From Pseudomonas cuatrocienegasensis (lineage in GTDB: Bacteria; Pseudomonadota; Gammaproteobacteria; Pseudomonadales; Pseudomonadaceae): DNA of 64,000 nt. Location: the NCBI RefSeq assembly GCF_900110925.1, contig NZ_FOFP01000005.1:271866-335865 (forward strand), in the 5' to 3' direction. The notes beneath the pieces are model-generated. The model saw only the letters and a program-made list of their open reading frames with translations, was not told the origin of the DNA and did not search any database. Position numbers and translations under genes: made by a program. Numbering within the stretch: position 1 is the stretch's first letter; each line of letters begins with the position of its first letter. Positions 56,602 to 64,000 of the stretch are shown here, piece by piece.

Positions 56602-57092
56602 ACCCGCTGGACCAACTGCAACCGCTGATCGCCCCGCCCGCCATCGGCTGGTGGCCGCCGGCACCTGGCTGGTGGCTGCTAGTGGTTGTGCTGCCGCTGC
56701 TGGTCTGGGCCGCGCGTCTGGCCTGGCGCCACCGCCCGCGTCGCCAACGCAAGGCTAGCGGCGAGGCACCGCTCGACCCGCTGCGCGCCGCCGCCCTGGC
56801 CGAACTGCAGGCTCTGAGCAAACCCTATGACGGCGTCAGTGCCGGCCCCTGGCTGCAGCAGCTCAATGGCCTGCTCAAGCGCCTGTGCCGCGAGCGCTAT
56901 CCCCAGGCCAACAGCCACCTGCTGAGCAGCCGCGCCTGGCTGGCATTTCTCGACAACCGCTGCCCGGCCGCCGGACTGACCCGCTGGATGATCCTCGTCG
57001 AAGGCGCTTACCGGCCAAACTGTGTGCTCGATGACAAAGCCATCGCCGGGCTCGACCAGGCCGTGGCCATCTGGATTCGCAAACATGTTTGA
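56598..57092 (+). CDS. DUF4381 domain membrane protein
   Basis: A 164-residue protein with a single transmembrane helix at about 22-44 (GWWLLVVVLPLLVWAARLAW) after a short Pro/Trp-rich N-terminus, and a cytosolic helical domain with DPLRAAALAELQAL and EGAYRPNCV. DUF4381 proteins are fixed members of MoxR operons, of unknown role. Overlaps the neighbours at both ends. Confidence 0.9.
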   Translation: MNPLDQLQPLIAPPAIGWWPPAPGWWLLVVVLPLLVWAARLAWRHRPRRQRKASGEAPLDPLRAAALAELQALSKPYDGVSAGPWLQQLNGLLKRLCRERYPQANSHLLSSRAWLAFLDNRCPAAGLTRWMILVEGAYRPNCVLDDKAIAGLDQAVAIWIRKHV

Positions 57093-58110
57093 GTTCGCCT
57101 GGCCCTGGCTATTTTTCCTGGCGCCGCTGCCCTGGCTGATGCGCCTGCTGTTACCGGCAGCCGACAGCGGTGAGGCGGCGCTGCAGGTGGGCTTTCTCGG
57201 CGAGCTGGAAGCCCTGGCCGGGCGTCGCGCCCGCGTGCAGCTGCCGAACTGGCGCCAGCAGGCGCCGTTTCTGCTGATCTGGACCTTGCTGCTGATCGCC
57301 GCCGCACGCCCGCAATGGCTCGGCGAACCGCTGCCGATCCCGGCCAGCGGCCGCGACCTGCTGATCGCCGTGGATGTCTCCGGCTCCATGGGCTACACCG
57401 ACATGCAGTGGCAGGGCGAAGAGGTCAACCGCCTGACCCTGGTCAAGCACCTGCTCGGCGACTTTATCGAAGGCCGCCAGGGCGACCGGGTCGGCCTGAT
57501 CCTGTTTGGCAGCCAGGCCTACCTGCAAGCTCCCCTGACCTTCGACCGGCGCACCGTGCGCACCTGGCTGGACGAGGCGCTGATCGGCATCGCCGGCAAA
57601 AATACCGCCATCGGCGATGCCATCGGCCTGGGCGTCAAACGCCTGCGCGAGCGCCCAGCACAAAGCCGGGTAATGGTGCTGGTCACCGATGGCGCCAACA
57701 CCGGCGGCGAAATCGACCCCGATACCGCCGCGCGCCTGGCCGCCGAGGAACAGATCACCCTGTACACCATCGGTATCGGTGCTGACCCCGAGCAAAGCGG
57801 CGTCCTCGGTCTGTTCGGCATCAACCCGGGGCTGGACCTGGATGAGCCGATGCTGCGCGCGATTGCCGAGCGTACTGGCGGCGAATACTTCCGCGCCCGC
57901 GACGGCAAGGAGCTGCAGCGCATCGGCGCCGTGCTTGATCGCCTCGAACCGGTGGCGCAAGAGGCGACCCTGACCCGCCCGGCTCAGGTGCTCTACCCCT
58001 GGCCGCTGGCCCTGGCCGTGCTGCTCAGCCTGCTGCTGGTGGCGCGGCACCTGTGGCCCCAGGCCATCGCACGCTTGCGTCTTCGTCTGCCGAGCAGAGG
58101 CCCGCAATGA
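57085..58110 (+). CDS. VWA domain membrane protein (BatA-like)
   Basis: A 341-residue protein. TM segments at about 3-25 and 58-78, then a von Willebrand A domain (about 92-290) with the MIDAS DVSGSMGY near 95 and the second metal residues in TDGANTGG; C-terminal TM about 310-330. It belongs to the BatA type and is probably the MoxR substrate on the cell envelope. Overlaps both neighbours (8 and 4 bases). Confidence 0.93.
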   Translation: MFEFAWPWLFFLAPLPWLMRLLLPAADSGEAALQVGFLGELEALAGRRARVQLPNWRQQAPFLLIWTLLLIAAARPQWLGEPLPIPASGRDLLIAVDVSGSMGYTDMQWQGEEVNRLTLVKHLLGDFIEGRQGDRVGLILFGSQAYLQAPLTFDRRTVRTWLDEALIGIAGKNTAIGDAIGLGVKRLRERPAQSRVMVLVTDGANTGGEIDPDTAARLAAEEQITLYTIGIGADPEQSGVLGLFGINPGLDLDEPMLRAIAERTGGEYFRARDGKELQRIGAVLDRLEPVAQEATLTRPAQVLYPWPLALAVLLSLLLVARHLWPQAIARLRLRLPSRGPQ

Positions 58111-59843
58111 GCGACTTCCTGCTGAGCCTTTGGCCACACTGGTTGCGGCCATACTGGTTACTCTTGGCGCCGCTGTTTGGCGTGTTGCTCTGGCACCTCT
58201 GGCACCGCGAAAAGCGCACCGGGCGCTGGCAACTGCTGCTGCCACCGGCCTTTCACGCCGCCCTGCTCAGCGGTGGTCGCGGCCGCGCCAGCCGTCTGCC
58301 GTGGATTGCCCTCGGCCTGGCCTGGCTGCTGGCCCTGCTGGCGTTACTGGGGCCAAGCTGGCAACGCCTGGAGCACAACAACCTGAAACCCGCCGACCCA
58401 TTGGTGGTGGTGCTCGAACTAACCCCGGCCATGCTCGCCAGCGATGCCCCCCCCACACGCCTGGCCCAGGCCCGACGCAAGATCCTCGACCTGCTAGAAG
58501 CCCGTCAGGATGCGCAGACCGCCATCGTCGTGTTCGCCGGCAGCGCCCACACGGTCGTGCCGCTATCCGACGACCTGGCCACCGCGCGCAACCTGCTCGA
58601 CGCCCTCAACCCCAGCCTGATGCCCGAGCCCGGCCGCCGCGCCGATCTGGCCGTGGCCCAGGCGCGCCAGTTGCTCGAACAAGGCGGCCAGGGTCAGGGC
58701 CGGGTGTTGCTGATCGCCAGCGCCCTGGATGAAACCGAGCAACAGGGCATCCGCCAGGCCACGGGCAACCGTGGCGAACGCCTGGCCCTGCTGGGCTTCG
58801 GCACCGCCGAAGGTGCGCCTATCGTTGAAGAGGACGGCAGCTTCAGCAAGGACGCGCAAGGCGCCATCCTCATTCCGCGTCTGGACAGCCAGGGCCTGAC
58901 CCGCTTCGCCCAATCCCTCGGCGCGCGTTACCGCAGCGCCAGCCTGGACGACCAGGACCTGCGCAGCCTCGGCCTGCTCGATGCACCCAGCCAACTGCGG
59001 GCCGCCGGCGAGCAGACCACCCTGCAGGCCTGGGCCGACCAGGGCCACTGGCTGCTTCTCGCGCTATTGCTGCTGGCCGCCTGCGCAGGCCGCCGTGGCT
59101 GGTTGCTGTGCCTGCCGCTGCTGATGCTCAGCCTACCCCAGCCCGCCCTGGCGCTGAGCTTCGATGACCTCTGGCTGCGCCCCGACCAACAGGGCCAGCG
59201 CCTGCTTGAGGCACAACGCCCGGCCGACGCGGCCAAACGCTTTGCAGATCCACAATGGCAGGGCCTGGCCCTCTATGAGGCCGGCGACTATGCCGCCGCA
59301 GCCGAGCGCTTCGCCCAGCAGGACAGCCCCCAGGCGCACTACAACCGCGGCAATGCCCTGGCCCGCAGCAATGAGCTGGAAGCGGCCATCGACGCCTACA
59401 CCCAGGCCCTCGAACAGCAACCCGACCTGCAGGCTGCACAGCACAACAAGGCCATCGTTGAGGAGCTGTTGCGCCAGCGCCAACAATCGCAGTCCGAGCA
59501 GCCCTCGGACGAGCCCGCCGATGAACAACAGCCCGGCGAACAGTCCCAGCCGGCCCAAGGCGGCTCTCCCGAGCAGAGCACAGCCCAGGACGCACCCGCC
59601 CCAGGCGCTGAGCCGCCGGCCGACGCATCGCCCCCAGAGCCACCCGAACCTGCCGGGCAAAGCGAGGCATCCCCCGAGCCCAGCAGCGAAACCCAAGCCT
59701 CGGCCCAGGGCGAGAGCGGCCTGGATGGCGAACGCCGCCAGGCCCTCGAACAATGGCTGCGGCAGATCCCCGATGATCCGGGCGAGCTGCTGCGGCGCAA
59801 ATTCTGGTATGAACAGCAACAGCGTCAGGAAGCCCGCCAATGA
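58107..59843 (+). CDS. VWA-TPR membrane protein (BatB/BatC fusion-like)
   Basis: A 578-residue protein. TM helices near 12-30 and 68-85, a VWA domain (about 95-290), another TM (about 312-350), then a TPR region (about 360-455) with EAAIDAYTQALEQQPDLQAA, and a long Gln/Pro/Glu-rich disordered tail (460-560). The VWA site has ELTPAML in place of DxSxS, so it lacks a normal MIDAS. The combination corresponds to BatB joined to BatC. The tail shows strong compositional bias. Confidence 0.92.
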   Translation: MSDFLLSLWPHWLRPYWLLLAPLFGVLLWHLWHREKRTGRWQLLLPPAFHAALLSGGRGRASRLPWIALGLAWLLALLALLGPSWQRLEHNNLKPADPLVVVLELTPAMLASDAPPTRLAQARRKILDLLEARQDAQTAIVVFAGSAHTVVPLSDDLATARNLLDALNPSLMPEPGRRADLAVAQARQLLEQGGQGQGRVLLIASALDETEQQGIRQATGNRGERLALLGFGTAEGAPIVEEDGSFSKDAQGAILIPRLDSQGLTRFAQSLGARYRSASLDDQDLRSLGLLDAPSQLRAAGEQTTLQAWADQGHWLLLALLLLAACAGRRGWLLCLPLLMLSLPQPALALSFDDLWLRPDQQGQRLLEAQRPADAAKRFADPQWQGLALYEAGDYAAAAERFAQQDSPQAHYNRGNALARSNELEAAIDAYTQALEQQPDLQAAQHNKAIVEELLRQRQQSQSEQPSDEPADEQQPGEQSQPAQGGSPEQSTAQDAPAPGAEPPADASPPEPPEPAGQSEASPEPSSETQASAQGESGLDGERRQALEQWLRQIPDDPGELLRRKFWYEQQQRQEARQ

Positions 59844-61480
59844 CTCGCCTGCTCTGCACCCTTCTGCTCGGCCTGCTGGCCTGGCAGGCCAGCGCCGACG
59901 GCCTGCGCGCCAGCGTCGACCGGGCTCGCCTGAATGCCGGGGAAACCGTCGAACTGATCCTGGAAAGTACCGACGCCACGCTGTTCGGCAAGCCCGACCT
60001 GAGCCCGCTCGATACCCTGTTCAATGTCCTCGGCACGCGCCAGGTCAATCGCTTGACCAGCCTCGGCGGCGAGGCCCGGGCGACCACCCGTTGGATCGTC
60101 AGCCTGCAGCCGCGGCAAAGCGGCTTTGTGGTTATCCCACCGCTGCAACTGGGTGACCAGCAGAGTCAGCCGATCACCCTGCAGGTGCTCGAACGCAGCG
60201 ACAACCAGGGCACCGCCAGCCTGGCGCCGGTGTTTATCGACGCCAGCCTCGACCAGGAAAGCGTCTACGTGCAGGCCCAGAGCGTGCTCACCCTGCGCAT
60301 CTACCACTCGGTTTCACTGTACGACGACAGCAGCCTGAGCCCCCTGGAAATGCCCGACGCGCGCGTCGAACAACTGGGCGAGCCGCGCACCTACGAAAGC
60401 GATATCGGCGGCGTGCGCCATGGCGTGATCGAGCTGCGCTATGCCATCTACCCGCAGCACAGCGGCGAGTTGACCATTCCCTCCCAGGCCTTCAGCGCCA
60501 CCGTGGCGGACCGCTCGCGCAGCAATGATTACCTGCCGTTCGGTCCCCGTACCGGCACCATCACCCGAGTCAACTCACCGAGCATCCCGCTGACCGTCAA
60601 ACCACGCCCGGCCGACTACCCCAGCGATGCGCCCTGGCTACCGGCGCGCGCCCTGAGTCTGGCCGAGGCCTGGAGCCCAGAGCCGGATAACGTGCAGGTC
60701 GGCGACTCCCTGACCCGCAGCCTGATGCTCAAGGTCGACGGCCTCTCCAGCGCCCAGCTGCCGCCCCTGGCCGCCACCCAGGTCGAGGGCCTGCGCCGCT
60801 ACCCCGACCAGCCACAATTGAGCAACGAGGCCAGCGAGACCGGCCTGATCGGCAGCCGCGAAGAGCGCGAAGCCCTGGTGCCGAACCGCGAAGGCACCCT
60901 GCAGCTACCCGCCGTGGAAGTGGTCTGGTGGAACACCCAGAGCGACCGCCTGGAACGCACCAGCCTGCCGGCTCGCACCCTCGCAGTTGCCGCCAACGCC
61001 GACCTCAGCGCCCAAGCGCCGCAAGCGGACAGCTTACCCGGCACCCAGATCGAAGGCCCGCCGCTGTGGCCCTGGCAACTGAGCAGCCTGCTGCTGGCAC
61101 TGACCACCGCCCTGGGTTTCGGCCTCTGGTGGCGCGCCCGTCGCCAGCCGGCGGTGCTGCGCGCGGTGCAAGCCGGGCCCAGCCCGCGCACCCTGCTCGA
61201 CGACCTCAAGCGCGCCTGCCAGGCCAACGACACCCAGGCCACCCGCCACGCGCTGGATGCCTGGGCACGTCAACAACCGGAAACCCTGGCCGACATGGCC
61301 GCGCGCTTCGAGCCGCTGTCCACCGCCCTCGACGGCCTCAACGGCGCGCTTTACAGCGAGACCGGGCAACACTGGCAAGGCGAAGACCTGTGGCATGCCA
61401 TCCGCAACCTGCCCACTGCCGAAACCACCCAGGACAGCGCGCAGGAACCCAGCCCGCTGCCGCCGCTGTACCCACGGTGA
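59840..61480 (+). CDS. BatD family protein
   Basis: A 546-residue envelope protein. Signal peptide MTRLLCTLLLGLLAWQASA, then a periplasmic domain of BatD-type beta sandwiches (RASVDRARLNAGETVELIL, YAIYPQHSGELTIPSQ), a TM at about 410-430 (WQLSSLLLALTTALGFGLWW), and a cytosolic helical tail. BatD accompanies BatA/B in bacteria with MoxR operons and is linked to aerotolerance in Bacteroides; in Pseudomonas the role is unclear. Last gene of the operon (4-base overlap with previous). Confidence 0.92.
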   Translation: MTRLLCTLLLGLLAWQASADGLRASVDRARLNAGETVELILESTDATLFGKPDLSPLDTLFNVLGTRQVNRLTSLGGEARATTRWIVSLQPRQSGFVVIPPLQLGDQQSQPITLQVLERSDNQGTASLAPVFIDASLDQESVYVQAQSVLTLRIYHSVSLYDDSSLSPLEMPDARVEQLGEPRTYESDIGGVRHGVIELRYAIYPQHSGELTIPSQAFSATVADRSRSNDYLPFGPRTGTITRVNSPSIPLTVKPRPADYPSDAPWLPARALSLAEAWSPEPDNVQVGDSLTRSLMLKVDGLSSAQLPPLAATQVEGLRRYPDQPQLSNEASETGLIGSREEREALVPNREGTLQLPAVEVVWWNTQSDRLERTSLPARTLAVAANADLSAQAPQADSLPGTQIEGPPLWPWQLSSLLLALTTALGFGLWWRARRQPAVLRAVQAGPSPRTLLDDLKRACQANDTQATRHALDAWARQQPETLADMAARFEPLSTALDGLNGALYSETGQHWQGEDLWHAIRNLPTAETTQDSAQEPSPLPPLYPR

Positions 61481-61487
61481 GCCGACC

Positions 61488-62300
61488 ATGAGCCGCAGCG
61501 CAAACGCCGAATTCTGGCGCGACCCGGCCCTGCCGTTTATCGAAGCCCGCGCCGTGCGCGACGGCCGCCTGCTCTGCTACGCCCGCCACGCCCACGAGAC
61601 TTTCTCCATCGGCGCGATCACCGCCGGGCGCAGCACCTATATCAACCGCGACAGCCAGCAACAGGTCAGCGCCGGCACCGTGGTGTTGATGAACCCCGGC
61701 GACGTCCACGCCTGCAACCCGCTCGACGGCCAGCCCTGGTCCTACCTGATGCTCTACGTCGACGCCCACTGGTTAGGCGCCCTGCAACAGCGCCTGGGCC
61801 TGAGCCAGCAGGCAGACTTCGAGCCGCTGTCGAGCATCCTCAGCCAGGCGCCGGCGCTGTTTGAAGGGCTGCTGGCGCTGCACAGCGACCTGGTCAACCC
61901 GCACCTCACAGCAGCCGAGAAAACTCAGCGCGCGGTCAATTACTTCAGCCTGGTGTTGACCCACCTCAGGCCGGCACCGGCCCAGGCAGATAAACCCGCT
62001 CGGGTCGAGCAACTGGCTCGCTACATCCAACAGCACTGCACCCAGCCGCTCAGCCTCGACGCCCTGTGCACGGCGGCAGACCTCTCGCCGTCCTACCTGA
62101 TCCGCGCCTTCAAACGCCATTACGGCCTGACGCCCCACGCCTTCCTGCTCAACCAACGCATCCAGTACGCCCGCCAGCAACTGCGCCACGGCCGCCCCCT
62201 GGCCGACGTCGCCCAGGACGCCGGCTTCGCCGACCAGGCGCATTTTCAGCGCACCTTCAAACACTTGCTGGCCACAACGCCCGGGCAATACCAGCGCTAA
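61488..62300 (+). CDS. AraC family transcriptional regulator
   Basis: A 270-residue regulator. N-terminal cupin sensor (HAHETFSIGAITAGRSTY ... NPGDVHACNP), C-terminal AraC HTH with LDALCTAADLSPSYLIRAFK and a second helix in VAQDAGFADQAHFQRTFK. Starts 8 bases after batD but is probably not part of the operon functionally. It converges on a LysE exporter; AraC-LysE pairs are common in pseudomonads, so it may regulate that gene. Confidence 0.93.
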   Translation: MSRSANAEFWRDPALPFIEARAVRDGRLLCYARHAHETFSIGAITAGRSTYINRDSQQQVSAGTVVLMNPGDVHACNPLDGQPWSYLMLYVDAHWLGALQQRLGLSQQADFEPLSSILSQAPALFEGLLALHSDLVNPHLTAAEKTQRAVNYFSLVLTHLRPAPAQADKPARVEQLARYIQQHCTQPLSLDALCTAADLSPSYLIRAFKRHYGLTPHAFLLNQRIQYARQQLRHGRPLADVAQDAGFADQAHFQRTFKHLLATTPGQYQR

Positions 62301-62360
62301 CCTAGCTGGCTGTTAAGGGGGCACTTGGTGTCGCAACGCGAATGATCTGTCGCGCTCTTC

Positions 62361-62425
62361 AGTAGGAGCGAAGGGGGCGCCTAGCCTTTATTCGCGATAG
62401 ATATTGAAACCGCTGCAGAGGTCGC
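62361..62425. repeat. Dispersed repeat family B, uninterrupted copy (empty MITE site)
   Basis: Sequence AGTAGGAGCGAAGGGGGCGC then CTAGCCTTTATTCGCGATAG and CGCTGCAGAGGTCGCGGC. It matches the flanks of the MITE at 51577-51847 and has a single CTAG (62381-62384), i.e. the unoccupied target. Confidence 0.85.
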
Positions 62426-62494
62426 GGCTAAAACGGAGCGCCGCCTGTCACGTCTGACTGCAACCGACATTTGCTACATGACGCGACACCTCGT

Positions 62495-63088
62495 TTAAAC
62501 AACCGTCACCAACAGATAAACCGCGCTACCCACCAACAACCCCGCCATGCAACGGTTGAACAACCGCACCCTGGGCGCATCGCGCAGATGCTGACGCAGC
62601 AAACCACCGGCACAAGACCAGCAGGCCAGCGACAGATAGCAAACAACGAAATAGATCGCCGCAAACTGCAACACCTGCACCGTTGCGCCATCGGCGGCGA
62701 ACGCCCCCATCCCCGCCACCGACGCCATCCACGCCTTGGGGTTAAGCCACTGCATGGCAGCGCCGTGCAGAAACGACGGCGCCGCCATCTCGGTCTGCAC
62801 CTCTAGGCGCCCGTCATCGCGCACCAGCATCCAGGCCATATACAACAGAAACGCCACCCCGCCGAGCTGAATCCCGCTGGTCAACCACGGCAGCCGCTGC
62901 AACACCTCATGCAGCCCGAGGCCGATCAACACCAGCAACACAGTAAACCCCACAGTTGCGCCACTGACATGCCGCAGGCTGACCCGCACCCCAAAACGCA
63001 CCGCCGAACTCAGCGCCACCAAATTAACCGGCCCCGGCGAAATCGAAGACGCCAACGCAAATGCCGCCATGGATAGAACAAGACTCAT
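62495..63088 (-). CDS. LysE family transporter
   Basis: A 197-residue inner-membrane exporter with about six helices of the LysE/RhtB superfamily. The start MSLVLSMAAFALASSISPGP carries the typical SPGPVNLVAL; later GVRVSLRHVSGATVGF and MQWLNPKAWMA. Exports amino acids or related compounds; substrate unknown. Convergent with the AraC gene. Confidence 0.93.
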   Translation of the reverse strand: MSLVLSMAAFALASSISPGPVNLVALSSAVRFGVRVSLRHVSGATVGFTVLLVLIGLGLHEVLQRLPWLTSGIQLGGVAFLLYMAWMLVRDDGRLEVQTEMAAPSFLHGAAMQWLNPKAWMASVAGMGAFAADGATVQVLQFAAIYFVVCYLSLACWSCAGGLLRQHLRDAPRVRLFNRCMAGLLVGSAVYLLVTVV

Positions 63089-63390
63089 CGCTTACCACTC
63101 CCTGATTGAAGACCAGCGGTCAGGGTAAGAAGCGTGGCGGAGTGGGTATTGAAGGAAATGCGCCTGTAAGCAGGCTAAAGAGGAAAGCATGGGGATGCTT
63201 GGCCATGAAGCTTTGCGTTAGCCCGGATTTCTCATGAGCGCATAAACAAAAACGGCTGAAAGCCTTATGATTCTTGTCGCCAAACAAATCCCCATAAGTC
63301 CAGCGGTCCGACTGAACAGGCACCCATAGGATCAGTGGTGGGGCAAAAAGCGGGGCAAACATCAAAGGCGCATAAAACCATCAGGCATAA
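63089..63390. other. Intergenic region before the tRNA terminator
   Basis: About 300 bases with no gene I can support; an 81-codon minus-strand frame at 63120-63365 has no homologue I recognise, no ribosome site and odd composition. Confidence 0.5.
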
Positions 63391-63422
63391 AAAATCCAGT
63401 CACCGTTAAGTGACTGGATTTC
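63391..63422 (-). terminator. Terminator of the truncated tRNA-Pro(GGG)
   Basis: Perfect 12-bp stem AAATCCAGTCAC / GTGACTGGATTT with loop CGTTAA. On the minus strand it is followed by a T-run (TTTTTTATGCC). It is 12 bases beyond the tRNA 3' end, so it is very likely the tRNA's own terminator. Confidence 0.88.
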
Positions 63423-63433
63423 TAGGGTATTTT

Positions 63434-63477
63434 TGGTCGGGACGGAGTGATTCGAACACTCGCCCCCTTGCACCCCA
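63434..63477 (-). pseudogene. 3' fragment of tRNA-Pro(GGG), probable att site of a genomic island
   Basis: Read on the minus strand, the last 44 bases of a tRNA: the end of a GGGG-containing anticodon loop (GGGTGCAAG), variable loop, T arm GAGTG-TTCGAAT-CACTC, acceptor strand CGTCCCGA and CCA. The 5' half of the tRNA is absent; the sequence diverges at 63478. tRNA-Pro(GGG) 3' ends are common phage and island integration sites. The fragment still abuts its terminator, so this is the chromosomal side, with the island to the right. Confidence 0.8.
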
Positions 63478-63640
63478 CACCGGAGAACAACCTTGTAAAG
63501 CATTGATTTTACTAGTGTAATTTTGAGCGCTCGCTGCAGCTAATGCTCTACACTGCCCGACGGTTTTCAACAATTTCCCGCAAAAGTCCCTGAGAAGAGG
63601 CCTAAAGAAAATCCCTTAGTTCCCAGATTTCGGCCTATAC

Positions 63641-64000
63641 TGACCTTGCCCCTGAAAAACGTATCCCTTGCCAGGCGTCCTATTAGCCGCAAGGATACGT
63701 AATGACTAAGCCTAAAACAGACCGCGTTAAGTACACCCTAGAGTTCAAGCAGGAGGCCGTGCGCCTGGTCGAAACCGGCCTGACTCTGGCTGCGGCAGCC
63801 CGTTCTCTGGGCATGTCCGATCAGACCCTATTCAACTGGGTCAAAGCCCATCGGCAAGGCAAGCTCACGGGGGTCGACAGCAAGCCTGTGAGTGCCGAGC
63901 AGATGGAAATAAGCCGTCTGCGTGCCGAGCTGGCACGGGTCAAGATGGAGCGAGATATCCTGGGAAAAGCGACGGCGTACTTCGCAAAAGCATCCAGCTG
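63641..64000 (+). mobile_element. IS3-family insertion sequence, left part, cut by window edge
   Basis: Begins with a probable left inverted repeat, TGACCTTGCCCCTGAAAAAC (63641-63660), starting TG as IS3 elements do. The orfA gene starts at 63702. The right end and orfB lie outside the window, so the copy's integrity is unknown. Located within the putative island beyond the tRNA fragment. Confidence 0.8.
63702..64000 (+). CDS. IS3-family transposase OrfA, N-terminal part
   Basis: Ninety-nine codons are visible, open to the window edge. HTH_Tnp_1 domain: KYTLEFKQEAVRLVETGLTL then AAAARSLGMSDQTLFNWVKA, followed by the leucine-zipper-like coiled coil EQMEISRLRAELARVKMERD and ILGKATAYFAK. This is the OrfA pattern of IS3-group elements, which would continue by -1 frameshift into OrfB. 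Ribosome site AAGGA upstream of the ATG. Confidence 0.92.
   Translation, partial: MTKPKTDRVKYTLEFKQEAVRLVETGLTLAAAARSLGMSDQTLFNWVKAHRQGKLTGVDSKPVSAEQMEISRLRAELARVKMERDILGKATAYFAKASS

Noticed and set aside
63120..63365. 81-codon minus-strand frame MMFAPLFAPPL...
   Set aside because: No ribosome site or known family; composition unlike neighbours.

Overview
The window is GC-rich chromosomal DNA of a Pseudomonas-type gammaproteobacterium. Gene content and order match, from memory of the P. aeruginosa PAO1 map, roughly the PA3014 to PA3076 stretch: fadB, usp, uup, slt, MOSC protein, yegS, moaB-moeA, mobA, YgdI-like lipoprotein, tRNA-Pro, OprD porin, DUF883/YqjE/YqjK trio, dGTPase, yggL, dacB, rlmL, rmf, pyrD, gdhB and the moxR/VWA/BatD operon. 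This synteny is recalled knowledge, not a search result. Most of the window is ordinary core genome.

Layout. 1-9.9 kb: 5' part of fadB, a 780-base gap holding a candidate structured small RNA, a stress protein, the ABC-F ATPase Uup, lytic transglycosylase Slt and a MOSC/DUF1499 divergent pair. 9.9-18.3 kb: CheV, YegS-type kinase, pirin, molybdenum-cofactor genes (moaB-moeA diverging from mobA), tRNA-Pro(CGG), a second CheV, a glutaredoxin-like protein and a DUF5610 protein. 18.5-29.4 kb: OprD-family porin, Amt, a small membrane-protein operon, an EAL protein, dGTPase, a FUSC protein and a large sensor/HD-GYP protein. 29.4-37 kb: yggL, dacB, rlmL, rmf, pyrD and small conserved genes. 37.1-38.2 kb: a three-gene phage-like regulatory cassette between two REP-like direct repeats. 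38.3-43.2 kb: the giant NAD-glutamate dehydrogenase gdhB.

43.6-54.6 kb is the most accessory-looking region. It carries a complete TRAP transporter, a LysR regulator, a second OprD-family porin, a chemoreceptor and the three subunits of 5-oxoprolinase (pxpABC). It is littered with dispersed palindromes and two MITE-like elements. Together with gdhB next door this could be one functional unit: porin, TRAP uptake and chemotaxis toward pyroglutamate (5-oxoproline), ATP-dependent opening to glutamate by PxpABC, then oxidation to 2-oxoglutarate by GdhB. This is inferred from context, not demonstrated.

54.7-61.5 kb is the compact MoxR-DUF58-DUF4381-VWA-VWA/TPR-BatD operon, followed by an AraC regulator converging on a LysE-type exporter. 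From about 63.4 kb the chromosome ends in a 3' fragment of a minus-strand tRNA-Pro(GGG) that keeps its own terminator. Next come unrelated sequence and the start of an IS3-family insertion sequence. This looks like the chromosomal end of a tRNA-integrated island whose bulk lies to the right of the window.
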